33,719 nt of DNA from Microseira wollei NIES-4236 (GTDB lineage: Bacteria; Cyanobacteriota; Cyanobacteriia; Cyanobacteriales; Aerosakkonemataceae). Location: positions 1-33,719 of the forward strand of contig NZ_BLAY01000113.1 in NCBI RefSeq assembly GCF_020521235.1, in the 5' to 3' direction. Under the pieces are notes generated by a model. It searched no databases, was not told where the DNA came from, and saw only the letters and a list, made by a program, of their open reading frames with translations. Both the position numbers and the translations under genes were made by a program. Of the stretch, positions 9,243 to 18,353 are shown piece by piece. The first letter of the stretch is position 1, and every line of letters starts with the position of its first letter.

Positions 9243-9272
9243 GTGAGTCTAGCTGCCTTCGGCTAGACTCAC
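9243..9272. terminator. 11-bp stem-loop followed by T-rich sequence
   Basis: GTGAGTCTAGC and GCTAGACTCAC pair perfectly around an eight-base loop. GGTGTTTTTG follows on the plus strand. It is terminator-like but stands far from any intact gene. Confidence 0.5.
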
Positions 9273-9397
9273 GGTGTTTTTGGGAAAGCGTCACCCCCAA
9301 CTGGCACAATCGGTTTTTTCGGATCTTTTAAGTTTTAAAAGTAATTAATAATACATTAATCGCGCCAAAAACTCTTCCCTAGCCCTGCAAAATCATC

Positions 9398-9448
9398 AGG
9401 ACTTACCCAAAGAAACCGGGTTTCTAGGAACGCCCTTGCGTAAGTCCT
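9398..9448. repeat. Nested palindrome (AGGACTTAC...GTAAGTCCT around AGAAACCGGGTTTCT)
   Basis: The outer arms AGGACTTAC and GTAAGTCCT enclose a 15-base palindrome, AGAAACC-G-GGTTTCT. Parts of it recur near 570-582 and 655, at the alaS terminator, and as AGGACTTACCC at about 32199, so it is a dispersed repeat family. Confidence 0.7.
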
Positions 9449-9536
9449 GTAATTATTCTCACCAAGAAGACGTTCGCCTTCGCGGAGAGTTTTGCAGAGA
9501 CATTCCCCAGGTCACCGTGTCCTACGATGAAGTTCG

Positions 9537-9572
9537 CCATTAGCAATTAGCCATTAGCAATTAGCCATTAGC
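9537..9572. repeat. Heptanucleotide repeat (TTAGCAA/TTAGCCA)
   Basis: Alternating seven-base units, complementary in sense to those at 8581-8630. Together the two arrays could pair across the tnpB relic. Confidence 0.75.
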
Positions 9573-9934
9573 ACTATCTATGACCGCGTCATCTGTGGAT
9601 TGTACTTACGCAAAAAAACGGTTATTTGTGTAACCTATAACTACTATAAATTTTGCCAATCAGCTTTTAGCTTGCCAAATTCTGTTGGATAAAGATTGTG
9701 TGAATTTATACTGATTATCCGGGAAATCAATCAGACTTGTTGTAGAACCCAAAAAAAAAACGTTAAAAAGACAATCGGTGGCTGAACTAAACGCAGAAGA
9801 TATACTGATAAAACATCGGTCGGGGTGTCTTGTTGCTCTTGTTTGGGTCACCACTTTATGTTCTACTAACCGTGAATGTTATCTCGCCTGACCAGGGTCA
9901 AATCGTATACCTTCCCACCCAGCGCCTCACGCCA

Positions 9935-10924
9935 ATGGATGGTTCCATTCTTGTAGTTGGCGGCAATGACTTCCAAGCGACAATTTTAGACCGCCTTCCA
10001 ACGGTACCAGCTTGTGATGTAGATGTAGCATCCAGCCCGAAAGAGGCGCAGCATCTAATTCAAGCACAACAGCCTGACGTGCTGATTTTACAAGCAAGCC
10101 TGGTAGGCAATTTGGAGCTTTGTCGGCAGATCAAACAACAGAGCAGTCTGGCTTGGATATATTGTATTTTGATCGCCGATCAACCTGAAAACCAGAGCGA
10201 AGAAATCGTTCCTGGCTGGAATTGGGAGTTAGCCTATAGAACAGCCGCCCTGGAAGGGGGGGCAGACGCCTTTCTGCTGCTGTCGTTGCAGAAAACGGAA
10301 GATGTACTGTCACTAACCGGGTGGAAGCTGGAAAATCATTTATTGCAAGCGCAAATACGAGCGGGGATCGGGCGGGTGCAAATTTACCGCAGCATGATGC
10401 GTACCAACGATTTGCTCAGCGCGATCGCACTATCAGATCCGCTGACGGAACTGAGCAACCGGCGAGCGCTAGACTGGGAATTACCCCGGCAAATTCAGAA
10501 CGCGCGCCACCGCGCCACACCTTTAAGCTTGCTGATCTTAGATATAGATTATTTCAAGTCGGTCAACGATACATACGGTCATTTAGTAGGCGATCGCTTG
10601 CTAAAGCTGCTCTCGGCACGCCTGCGACACAACCTGCGGTTTCAAGACACGCCTTTCCGCTACGGTGGCGAAGAATTCGTAATTATTCTCAGCAACACCA
10701 CCCTGGAGGAAGGACAAGCAGTTGCCCATCGCCTCAACAGTCTGATCGGCAAACAACCTTTCGCAATTGACGCCAACTTAGCGCTGCCAGTTACAGTCAG
10801 CATCGGCGTCGCCACGCTACAACCAACTGATGACGCCAACGGCGTCAGTTTAATCAACCGCGCCGATCAAAATCTACTCAAGGCTAAAACCTCTGGGCGC
10901 AACCAAGTCGTTGCCGGAGATTAA
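9935..10924 (+). CDS. Diguanylate cyclase (GGDEF) with degenerate receiver domain
   Basis: A cytoplasmic protein expected to make c-di-GMP from GTP. Residues 1-125 look like a response-regulator receiver, but the usual Asp-Asp pair is G-G-N-D, the phospho-acceptor position is Gln53 (V-L-I-L-Q-A-S) and the K-P switch is missing, so it should not be phosphorylated. Residues 160-330 are a GGDEF domain with an intact R-Y-G-G-E-E-F active loop (244-248). Five residues before it lies an R-F-Q-D inhibitory site, so product feedback is likely. I start at the ATG at 9935, where receiver homology begins; an in-frame TTG at 9830 would add 35 residues unlike any receiver. No clear ribosome binding site precedes either. 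Confidence 0.9.
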   Translation: MDGSILVVGGNDFQATILDRLPTVPACDVDVASSPKEAQHLIQAQQPDVLILQASLVGNLELCRQIKQQSSLAWIYCILIADQPENQSEEIVPGWNWELAYRTAALEGGADAFLLLSLQKTEDVLSLTGWKLENHLLQAQIRAGIGRVQIYRSMMRTNDLLSAIALSDPLTELSNRRALDWELPRQIQNARHRATPLSLLILDIDYFKSVNDTYGHLVGDRLLKLLSARLRHNLRFQDTPFRYGGEEFVIILSNTTLEEGQAVAHRLNSLIGKQPFAIDANLALPVTVSIGVATLQPTDDANGVSLINRADQNLLKAKTSGRNQVVAGD

Positions 10925-10939
10925 ATCTTGAGCCGGTGA

Positions 10940-11034
10940 GCTCCAGGGGCAGGGGGGCAGGTGAGCAGGGGGGCATAGTGAAAAATTAGGCAATTAGCCA
11001 TTAGCCATGAGCAATTAGCCATTAGCCATTAGCA
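10940..11034. repeat. G-rich run and heptanucleotide repeats in intergenic gap
   Basis: A GGGGGGCAGGTGAGCAGGGG-type purine-rich run (about 10946-10975) is followed by TTAGCCA/TTAGCAA units (about 10990-11034). The whole gap between the GGDEF gene and the convergent peptidase gene is made of these repeats. Confidence 0.7.
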
Positions 11035-11720
11035 CTTGCTATTTGACAATATTGCTCGATTATGCTATAACAAGACGCCACATCGTCGCCGCGTTCCATT
11101 GCTGCCACGAGGGCTTCGTAGGCAGACCAGTGTGCTTGCAATAGGGTACGCGCTTGCAGGGCAAAAGCGCGTTCTTGCTGCGGGTAGGCGGCTGGGGAAC
11201 GCCCGATCTGAGCTAAAACCGTGCGGAGTTTCTCCCGGTCTTCCGCGCCACCTTCAACGTTGCCGTAGACTAAATCTTCGGCAACCGCTCCCGCCATCCA
11301 AACAGTGCCGTAACGGTTTAACATTTGTCCCGATAAGATACCTGTTTGGATTTGCGCGGATAATTCCAGGTCGTCAAACGCAACGCCTCCATAGGCTGCA
11401 CGACCTTGCTTGTAAGCTTCCCAAGCAGTCAGTGCGTAACCCGTGACCGGAATGGCTAACAGGTAAGCAACCAGAAAGTGTCCCGCTTCGTGGCGGAGTA
11501 CGCGGGCGCGATGCTTTGGGTCTAAATTTGCCAGCCAATCTAAAAGCAAGGTCGCTCCCTGTCCTTGCCAGGTGAAAGAATCTAAGGTAGCCAGTCCCAG
11601 AATACCGGCAGTGGCGATCGCAACAACCGCAGGTGATAAATTAATCAACGGCCCCAGCAACACCGAAAGCGTCATCGCAAAAACAGAAATGGCAATTAAA
11701 TTCAGGGCAGTCTTGCTCAT
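11022..11720 (-). CDS. FtsH-like M41 peptidase domain protein without AAA module
   Basis: A 232-residue protein with two hydrophobic segments near the N-terminus (about 8-28 and 30-46), followed by a zinc-peptidase domain. The H-E-A-G-H zinc motif is at 77-81. A later acidic stretch (E-G-G-A-E-D-R-E) sits where FtsH peptidases keep their third zinc ligand. The AAA ATPase domain of true FtsH is absent. Similar stand-alone M41-like membrane proteins are seen in cyanobacteria; substrates are unknown to me. The stop lies inside heptanucleotide repeats and the gene converges on the GGDEF gene. No strong ribosome binding site is visible. Confidence 0.85.
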   Translation of the reverse strand: MSKTALNLIAISVFAMTLSVLLGPLINLSPAVVAIATAGILGLATLDSFTWQGQGATLLLDWLANLDPKHRARVLRHEAGHFLVAYLLAIPVTGYALTAWEAYKQGRAAYGGVAFDDLELSAQIQTGILSGQMLNRYGTVWMAGAVAEDLVYGNVEGGAEDREKLRTVLAQIGRSPAAYPQQERAFALQARTLLQAHWSAYEALVAAMERGDDVASCYSIIEQYCQIASANG

Positions 11721-11871
11721 CTTGTTGGCACAAAAGTAAAAAATCCCAATTCTTTCTTATTATGTGCGCCACCTCACCCCTTGCCACCGTGCATACCCAA
11801 GCGCAAGATAGAATGAATCCAAGCAAAGGTTCTCAACATTTAATTAAGACTAGCCAGGAGAACAGCAACGC

Positions 11872-13980
11872 ATGGGCAAAGTAGTCGGCATTGACCTGGG
11901 TACAACCAACTCAGTGGTAGCCGTAATGGAGGGTGGCAAGCCGCTTGTCATCGCCAATGCCGAAGGAATGCGGACAACTCCCTCTGTAGTAGCTTTTAGC
12001 AAAGAAGGAGAACGCATCGTCGGACAGATGGCGCGACGACAAGCTGTTCTGAACCCCCAAAATACCTTTTACGCTGTCAAGCGCTTCATCGGTCGCAAGT
12101 ACGACGAAATCAACCCGGAATTAAGGCGAGTCCCCTACGGCATTCGCAAAGACGAACAAGGCAACCTGAAAATTAAGTGTCCCCGTCTGAATAAAGAATT
12201 TGCCACCGAAGAAATTTCGGCAATGGTGCTGCGGAAGTTGGCAGATGAAGCCAGTCGCTATCTAGGGCAGCCGGTGACGGGGGCGGTAATTACAGTTCCG
12301 GCTTATTTTAACGATTCTCAGCGACAAGCAACGCGGGATGCAGGCCGCATTGCCGGACTTGAAGTGAAACGGATTTTAAACGAACCGACCGCAGCGGCGC
12401 TAGCTTACGGACTCGACCGCAAACAAAATCAAACGATTTTAGTATTCGATCTAGGCGGCGGCACGTTTGACGTATCGATTTTGGATGTGGGAGATGGGGT
12501 ATTTGAAGTAAAAGCCACTAGCGGCGACACCCAGCTAGGCGGTAATGATTTTGATACAAAAATCGTTGATTGGTTGGCAGATAAATTTCTAGAACAAGCA
12601 GGAATAGATTTACGGCGGAACCGTCAAGCTTTGCAACGGCTGACCGAAGCCGCAGAAAAAGCCAAAATCGAGCTTTCAGGCGTCACCAGCACTGACATTA
12701 ATTTACCCTTTATCGCAGCCACCGAAGACGGCCCGGTTCACCTAGAATATCGCCTGAATCGGTCTGAATTTGAAAGCATGTGCGGTGAATTGGTCAGCCG
12801 CCTGCGCCGCCCTGTAAAAAGAGCGCTGGGCGATGCTAATCTAAGTCCAGATCAAATTGATGAGGTCGTGTTGGTTGGCGGCTCAACCCGAATGCCAATG
12901 GTGCAAGAACTGGTTCGCAGTTTAATTGACATCGAGCCGAATCAAAATATTAACGCAGATGAAGTCGTCGCAGTGGGAGCAGCAATTCAGGCAGGCATTT
13001 TAGGGGGCGAACTCAAAGATGTCCTGCTGTTGGATGTTACACCCTTGTCCCTGGGCCTGGAAACCATCGGCGGCGTGATGAAAAAATTGATTCCCCGCAA
13101 TACTACGATCCCGGTGCGGCGTTCGGATACGTTTTCCACCGCAGAAAACAATCAAACTCTGGTGGAAATTCACGTCCTCCAAGGGGAACGGGAAATGGCA
13201 AAGGATAATAAATCCTTGGGACGGGTAAAGCTACTGGGAATTCCCCCCGCACCGCGAGGCATCCCGCAAATTCAGGTAGCGTTTGATATCGATGCCAATG
13301 GGATTTTACAAGTAACCGCGCAAGATAGAAGTACGGGCAGGGAACAAACTATCACAATCCAAGGTGCTTCTACCTTGAGCGACGAAGAAGTTAGCAGGAT
13401 GCTGCGAGATGCGGAACAATATGCCGCACAAGACCGACTGACACGAGAACGCATAGATAAGCGTAACCGTTCTGAATCGTTGATTTCCCAGGCAGAACGG
13501 CAATTGAGAGAAGTAACGCTTGATTATGGCTCCCAGTTTTCCAGCAGTTACCGCTACCGCATCGAAAGCGCGATTCGGGAGTTGCGGGACAGTTTGGCTA
13601 AAAACGACGACAGGGGTATTGACCGGGCGCAGTCAGACTTGCAAGATGCGATCGCAGACTTGAATCGCGAAATCCGCGAACGCTTCACCGAGGAAGAAGA
13701 CGACTTTTTTGGCTCAATTCGTCGCGTCTTCGCCGGAGATGATGAGGACGAAGACTACCGGGAAGACTCGCGCCCCTATTACAATAATCGCGAAGACTCG
13801 CGCTCCTATTACAATAATCGCGAAGACTCCCGCCCCTACGGACGCGATCGCGAAGAGTCGCGCCCCTATTACGATACCGGGTCAAGTCGTCGCCAGACTT
13901 CCGACAGTATCGGGTCAAGTCCAAAGCGCAAAAATTACGACAAAGATGATTGGGATGATGATGATGATGAATGGTTCTAA
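11872..13980 (+). CDS. dnaK: Chaperone DnaK, DnaK3-type, with acidic repeat tail
   Basis: An Hsp70 of 702 residues. The ATPase domain covers about 1-385, with I-D-L-G-T-T-N-S (6-13), D-L-G-G-G-T-F-D and the [10 protein letters not shown] stretch. The hydrophobic linker ([10 protein letters not shown]) and substrate-binding domain follow to about 610. The N-terminal words ([22 protein letters not shown]) resemble the cyanobacterial DnaK3 group more than DnaK2, by memory. From about 625 the tail is disordered-looking: repeated [10 protein letters not shown] blocks ending in a run of Asp. AGGAG lies 11 bases before the ATG. No CIRCE operator is visible upstream. dnaJ follows 180 bp downstream. 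Confidence 0.96.
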   Translation: MGKVVGIDLGTTNSVVAVMEGGKPLVIANAEGMRTTPSVVAFSKEGERIVGQMARRQAVLNPQNTFYAVKRFIGRKYDEINPELRRVPYGIRKDEQGNLKIKCPRLNKEFATEEISAMVLRKLADEASRYLGQPVTGAVITVPAYFNDSQRQATRDAGRIAGLEVKRILNEPTAAALAYGLDRKQNQTILVFDLGGGTFDVSILDVGDGVFEVKATSGDTQLGGNDFDTKIVDWLADKFLEQAGIDLRRNRQALQRLTEAAEKAKIELSGVTSTDINLPFIAATEDGPVHLEYRLNRSEFESMCGELVSRLRRPVKRALGDANLSPDQIDEVVLVGGSTRMPMVQELVRSLIDIEPNQNINADEVVAVGAAIQAGILGGELKDVLLLDVTPLSLGLETIGGVMKKLIPRNTTIPVRRSDTFSTAENNQTLVEIHVLQGEREMAKDNKSLGRVKLLGIPPAPRGIPQIQVAFDIDANGILQVTAQDRSTGREQTITIQGASTLSDEEVSRMLRDAEQYAAQDRLTRERIDKRNRSESLISQAERQLREVTLDYGSQFSSSYRYRIESAIRELRDSLAKNDDRGIDRAQSDLQDAIADLNREIRERFTEEEDDFFGSIRRVFAGDDEDEDYREDSRPYYNNREDSRSYYNNREDSRPYGRDREESRPYYDTGSSRRQTSDSIGSSPKRKNYDKDDWDDDDDEWF
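13762..13878 (+). repeat. 30-bp in-frame repeats in dnaK 3' end
   Basis: Units starting with GAAGACTCGCGCCCCTATTA begin at 13762, 13792, 13822 and 13852; the last two are diverged. Because 30 is a multiple of three, each adds one ten-residue [10 protein letters not shown] block to the DnaK tail. Confidence 0.9.
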
Positions 13981-14142
13981 TTGGTCATTGGTAATTGGTC
14001 ATTGGTAATTGGTAGTTGAATAGGAGGGGTGACGCATTTCGGTATAAAGTTTTTTTACCGTAATGCCTCTCCCTTACAGTAGTAGGTAATAGAAAACCCA
14101 TTACCCATTACCCATTACCCATTACCCATTACCCATTACCAC
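13981..14142. repeat. Two heptanucleotide arrays between dnaK and dnaJ
   Basis: TTGGTCA/TTGGTAA units lie at 13981-14012 and seven or more CCCATTA units at about 14096-14140. The second array ends just before the dnaJ start, so no ordinary ribosome binding site is visible there. Confidence 0.85.
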
Positions 14143-14160
14143 CCACTAATGACTAAGACA

Positions 14161-15150
14161 ATGCAAAACTATCGGGACTACTACGCAATTCTGGGTGTTG
14201 ATCGAGATGCTCCGGCAGAAGAAATTAAAAAAGTTTATCGGCGTTTAGCTAGGCAATATCACCCTGATATGAATCAGGGTGATAAAGAAGCCGAGGAAAA
14301 ATTTAAAGATATTAGCGAAGCATATGCAGTCCTCTCTGACGCCGATAAGCGGGCAGAGTACGACCAATACAGCCGCTATTGGCACAAAAAAGGCTTCCCA
14401 GGCAAAGCTACGCGCCCCTCTAAACCCTGGGAAAATGGCAAAGAGCGATCTGGGGACAAATTCGATTACGGTCAGTTTGAAGACTTTGAGAGCTTTCTCG
14501 ACCAACTGTTGGGACGGCGTAAAGAAAGTCGCGTCGCCACCGCAGCTGATTTCAATTCCCGCGCATCGGTATCAACAGCCGATCCGTTCCGTCCCGGTAC
14601 AACTAAAGTAGCTTATACTGTATCCCCGCGTCCCGCGCGCAAAGATATTGAAGCGCGACTAACGATACCCCTAGAAAAAGCTTATGTGGGAGGAGCGCAA
14701 CGCATTCGCTTGGAAGATGGGCGATCGATTGAAGTTAACATGCCTCCCGGTATGGTAACCGATCAGCGCATCCGCCTGCGCGGTCAAGGAATTGAAGGCG
14801 GCGACCTATTCCTGAAAATTACAGTTGAACCCCATCCGTTTTTTAAGATAGAAGGTGCGGATATTGTTTGTTCTGTCCCGGTGACTCCCAGCGAAGCTGT
14901 TTTGGGCGGACAAATTGAAGTCCCCACCCTCGACGGACGAGTCAAAATGTCGGTTCCGCCTGGAGTGAAGTCGGGTCAGCGTTTGCGACTTTTGAATAAA
15001 GGCTATCCTGTTGATGAGGGCGATCGCGGCGATCAGTTAGTGGAAATTCAGATCGTAGTTCCCAGAAATCCCAGTCTGCGGGAGAGGGAACTGTATGAAA
15101 AGTTGCGGCAAATTGAAACATTTAATCCCAGGACTGACTTACCTGTTTAG
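14161..15150 (+). CDS. dnaJ: DnaJ-class chaperone, type II (no zinc finger)
   Basis: A J-domain co-chaperone of about 329 residues, probably the partner of the DnaK encoded just upstream. The J domain (about 2-70) has the H-P-D motif at residues 34-36 and Y-R-R-L-A-R-Q-Y before it. A linker of about 70 residues follows. The C-terminal client-binding region (about 155-325) has two repeats with G-G-D-L-F-L-K and G-D-R-G-D-Q-L-V-E words. The cysteine-rich zinc domain of type I DnaJ is absent. I start at the ATG at 14161, where J-domain homology begins; an in-frame ATG at 14149 would add four residues. The stop overlaps the convergent kinase stop by four bases. Confidence 0.93.
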   Translation: MQNYRDYYAILGVDRDAPAEEIKKVYRRLARQYHPDMNQGDKEAEEKFKDISEAYAVLSDADKRAEYDQYSRYWHKKGFPGKATRPSKPWENGKERSGDKFDYGQFEDFESFLDQLLGRRKESRVATAADFNSRASVSTADPFRPGTTKVAYTVSPRPARKDIEARLTIPLEKAYVGGAQRIRLEDGRSIEVNMPPGMVTDQRIRLRGQGIEGGDLFLKITVEPHPFFKIEGADIVCSVPVTPSEAVLGGQIEVPTLDGRVKMSVPPGVKSGQRLRLLNKGYPVDEGDRGDQLVEIQIVVPRNPSLRERELYEKLRQIETFNPRTDLPV

Positions 15151-16439
15151 GTTTGAGTCAGGGGAATTGCGATCGCCAACTCGGTACCTTGTCCCGGTTG
15201 TGAAGCACAAGAAAGCGTTCCGCCGTGCTTTTCCGTTACAATTTGATAGCAAATCGAAAGCCCCATACCCGTTCCTTTACCCACGGGTTTAGTTGTAAAG
15301 AAGGGGTCAAATATCTTTTGTTTAACATCTTCAGCCATTCCCATTCCATTATCGGTAATGCTAATGGCTATGCTTTTGCTCTCCACAACTTCGGTACGAA
15401 TTGCAATCGAAGGTGTGGATATTTTCTGCATATCAATCGCTTCCTCTAAAGCATCAATTGCATTGTTGAGGATATTCATAAACACTTGGTTAAGTTGTCC
15501 GGGGTAGCATTCCACTAGCGGTAAATTGCCGTAGTTTTTAATAATTTCAATGTTAGGGCGATTAGAGAAAGCCTTTAATCTATGTGACAAAATCATCAAA
15601 GTGCTATCAATTCCCTCGTGAATATCTACAGATTTGATTTCAGCTTCATCGGTGCGGGAGAAGATTCGCAAAGACTGCACAATTTGTTGAATGCGATCGG
15701 TTCCAATTTTCATCGAGTCTAGTATTTTAGGCAGATCTTCGAGTAAGAAATCTATGTCAATTGCCTCTAATTCAGCTTGCACCTGAGACACGGGATTAGG
15801 ATAGTACTGTTGATAGCGTTGCAGCAGTCTCAACAAGTCTTGGATATATTCCTCTGCATGGGTAATGTTGCCGTAAATAAAGTTAACTGGATTGTTAATT
15901 TCGTGTGCCACCCCTGCCACCAGTTGACCCAAGCTAGACATTTTCTCATTTTGAATTAGCTGGGTTTGGGCTTTTTTTAACTCTTTTAGCGTTTGCTGAA
16001 GCTGCTTTTGAATCTGCTTGCGTTCGGCGACTTCATTAATTAACTGAACTTGCGCCTTTCTGAGTGCCAAATGCACGTTAACGCGGGCTAAAACTTCGCT
16101 GAAATGGAATGGTTTAGTAATGTAATCTACCGCTCCAATTTGCAACCCTTTTACCTTGTGTTCTGTATCGGCGAGGGCAGTCATAAAAATGACTGGGATA
16201 TCTTTTGCCTTCGGATCTGCTTTCAAACGGCGGCAGGTTTCAAACCCATCAATTCCAGGCATCATCACATCTAACAAAATCAATTCCGGCTGAACTAATG
16301 GGATTTTTTCTATTGCTGCTTCACCGCTTTTAACAACTGAAACTTTGAAGCCAGATTGGTGCAATAACTCAAATAATACCCGGATGTTGTTGGGGTTGTC
16401 ATCGACAATTAGAATCGTGTTTTTTTGAGCGTCTACCAT
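15147..16439 (-). CDS. Receiver-histidine kinase (response regulator fused to sensor kinase)
   Basis: A 430-residue soluble signalling protein. The N-terminal receiver (about 7-125) has the Asp-Asp pair at 13-14, phospho-acceptor Asp57 (L-L-D-V-M-M-P) and switch Lys109. A coiled coil (about 125-165) leads to a histidine kinase core with His179 (A-H-E-I-N-N-P), the N box N-N-A-I-D-A-L, the G1 box D-N-G-M-G-M, F-F-T-T-K-P and the G2 box G-T-G-M-G-L-S-I. There are no membrane segments. Such proteins usually take phosphate from an upstream kinase and control their own kinase with it. The start lies 3 bp after the stop of the hybrid kinase gene, so the two are almost certainly co-transcribed. Confidence 0.93.
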   Translation of the reverse strand: MVDAQKNTILIVDDNPNNIRVLFELLHQSGFKVSVVKSGEAAIEKIPLVQPELILLDVMMPGIDGFETCRRLKADPKAKDIPVIFMTALADTEHKVKGLQIGAVDYITKPFHFSEVLARVNVHLALRKAQVQLINEVAERKQIQKQLQQTLKELKKAQTQLIQNEKMSSLGQLVAGVAHEINNPVNFIYGNITHAEEYIQDLLRLLQRYQQYYPNPVSQVQAELEAIDIDFLLEDLPKILDSMKIGTDRIQQIVQSLRIFSRTDEAEIKSVDIHEGIDSTLMILSHRLKAFSNRPNIEIIKNYGNLPLVECYPGQLNQVFMNILNNAIDALEEAIDMQKISTPSIAIRTEVVESKSIAISITDNGMGMAEDVKQKIFDPFFTTKPVGKGTGMGLSICYQIVTEKHGGTLSCASQPGQGTELAIAIPLTQT

Positions 16440-16442
16440 AGG

Positions 16443-18353
16443 TTAGTTGCTGGCAAGATAGGGTTCTAATAATTCTGCTATCGCTTCTACGTCAAACTCG
16501 TCATATCTTGCCAATAACTTATCGGCAATAGCTGTATATTTAGAGTCTAACTGCTTGATGCGTTTTGCTTCTGCCTCAACCAAATTTACGTCGCACCTCA
16601 CAGCGGCTTGATACAGTTTAACAAGTTCTTCGCCGGGAGGAAACACCATTTCACTGGTTGAATCTGTGGCTGATTTTTCCTTGATTGAATAGTCAGTTTC
16701 AGTTTGATAAATCCAGGTCAACTGCAAGTGTTGTTGTAATTGCCCTAGTAACTGTGCGACTTGGATAGGTTTGGGAAGAAAATCATTACAACCTGCTGCC
16801 AAAGCTTGTTGCTGGTGGTAGTCAAACACGCTTGCAGAGGAAGCAACGATCGCTACATTTTGCAGATTTGGCGACTCTCTTATATGCTGGGTCATGGTTA
16901 ACCCATCCATCCCCGGCATTCTCAAATCCGAGATAATTAAATCCCGCTGAATTTCTCTGGCTTTATCTAACCCTTGTTGACCGTTATTCGCCTCAAAAAT
17001 TTCAAACCCCAGGGGGAAAAGTAAATTAACCACAACCGAGGGATTTTCCCAATGGTCATCAACAATTAAGATTTTGCGTTTTTTGCCTTCAAATCCAATA
17101 ATGCTGCTGGGTTGCTCAATTCTTTTATAATTTTCTTCTAGGTTTAAGGCTGGGGGTAATTCTACCTCAAACCAGAAAATGCTTCGCTTTTCTGGTTGAC
17201 TTTTTTCAAAGATTGTGCTAAACATTAAAGATACAATTTTTTGACTGATGGCTAATCCCAATCCAGTGCCTTCCATCCGCTTTTCTGTGTTGCCGACCTG
17301 CTCGAAAGGTAAGAAAATTTTATCTAGTTGTGACTCGCTTATGCCAACGCCAGTGTCTTCGATTTGAAAGCGAACAAGGGGATTTTCGATTGGATTTATT
17401 ACTTCGAATTTGAATGTTACGCTGCCTCTGTCGGTGAATTTGATGGCGTTGCCTAAGAGGTTAATTAAAACTTGACGCAGGCGTTTTTCATCGGCATGTA
17501 TGGCAGAGGGCAGTTGAGGGGATGGTTGATAGTTGAATTCAATTTCTTTTGGCGCGGCTTTGAGGCGGCAAATTTCTGCTACCCCTTCAAGAAAGGAGGA
17601 AAAATAGAAATCGTTGGGGTAAAGTTCCATTTTCCGGGCTGCAATTTTAGACAGGTCTAGGATATCGTTAATTAGGGTGAGCAGGTGGGAACCGCACTGG
17701 TAAATAATGTCGATGCCTTTGCGTTCTTTTTGGCTAAAATTTTGGGAGTTTTGCAGAATTTGGGCGTACCCAAGGATACCGTTAAGGGGGGTACGCAGTT
17801 CGTGACTCATGTTGGCTAGGAATTCGCTTTTGGCTTGGTTTGCTTGGTCGGCGACAACTTTAGCTTGTCTTAGTTCGGCGGTGCGTTCTTCGACGCGGAG
17901 TTCTAATTCATTTTTGGATTTTCTGAGTTTGGCTTGAGCGATTCTATTATCTTCAATTGCGGCGCATAAAATATAGGTGGTTAAGGCAACAACGCTGATA
18001 AAAGATGGCAAAAGTAATAAAGATTCTTTGATTGACTGACGGTAGAACGATCCGAAACCGTGGGAAGTGCCATAAATTGCGCTCGCACTCACCACCACCA
18101 CCATTAAAGTCGATAAGGGCGCCCCAAACCGAAACGCCGACCAGATCAGCAGGGCAATGATGATATACTCCAAGGGATAGCCGCCCCAAAACGCAATTCG
18201 ACAGATGGCGATGGCGCACAACACCAGCAGTAACAACTCGCCAAACTGTCCCCAGCTATATCTTTTTTGCCCTCTTGATCGCGAAAACCACGCCAGTATC
18301 GCTGGGGTGACGATCAGTTGACCGGCATAGGTTGCCGTATACCAACCGCTCTG
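16443..18353 (-). CDS. MASE1-type hybrid histidine kinase, 5' end lost at a tnpB element
   Basis: The readable frame encodes the second half of a MASE1 membrane sensor ([19 protein letters not shown], then four hydrophobic segments). A coiled coil, a HisKA/HATPase core and a receiver follow. Numbering from a TTG at 18236, the phospho-His is His145 (S-H-E-L-R-T-P), the ATP boxes are D-T-G-V-G-I and G-T-G-L-G-L, and receiver Asp437 lies in [11 protein letters not shown]1 homology runs in frame to 18353, where a stop and the element's end begin, so the true start and first MASE1 helices are gone. They are not found beyond the element. A TTG start could still give a product with a partial sensor. 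It is probably a pseudogene or crippled kinase. Confidence 0.85.
   Translation of the reverse strand, partial: QSGWYTATYAGQLIVTPAILAWFSRSRGQKRYSWGQFGELLLLVLCAIAICRIAFWGGYPLEYIIIALLIWSAFRFGAPLSTLMVVVVSASAIYGTSHGFGSFYRQSIKESLLLLPSFISVVALTTYILCAAIEDNRIAQAKLRKSKNELELRVEERTAELRQAKVVADQANQAKSEFLANMSHELRTPLNGILGYAQILQNSQNFSQKERKGIDIIYQCGSHLLTLINDILDLSKIAARKMELYPNDFYFSSFLEGVAEICRLKAAPKEIEFNYQPSPQLPSAIHADEKRLRQVLINLLGNAIKFTDRGSVTFKFEVINPIENPLVRFQIEDTGVGISESQLDKIFLPFEQVGNTEKRMEGTGLGLAISQKIVSLMFSTIFEKSQPEKRSIFWFEVELPPALNLEENYKRIEQPSSIIGFEGKKRKILIVDDHWENPSVVVNLLFPLGFEIFEANNGQQGLDKAREIQRDLIISDLRMPGMDGLTMTQHIRESPNLQNVAIVASSASVFDYHQQQALAAGCNDFLPKPIQVAQLLGQLQQHLQLTWIYQTETDYSIKEKSATDSTSEMVFPPGEELVKLYQAAVRCDVNLVEAEAKRIKQLDSKYTAIADKLLARYDEFDVEAIAELLEPYLASN

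Larger units (their letters stand above)
9044..9934. other. Long non-coding spacer with small repeats
   Basis: No convincing gene is seen. The spacer holds an 11-bp hairpin (9243-9272), a nested palindrome (9398-9448), heptanucleotide repeats (9537-9572) and a run of ten A near 9750. The last part is presumably the 5' leader of the GGDEF gene that follows. A minus-strand frame at 8868-9233 is largely antisense to the tnpB relic. Confidence 0.6.

Noticed and set aside
10321-10770. 149-residue plus-strand frame
   Set aside because: It lies wholly inside the GGDEF gene in another frame; the GGDEF reading has clear motifs.
11750-11871. Possible CIRCE/HrcA operator before dnaK
   Set aside because: No TTAGCACTC-N9-GAGTGCTAA-like pair is present.
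13709-14008. 99-residue plus-strand frame over the dnaK tail
   Set aside because: It is a second frame of the 30-bp repeats within the real dnaK gene.
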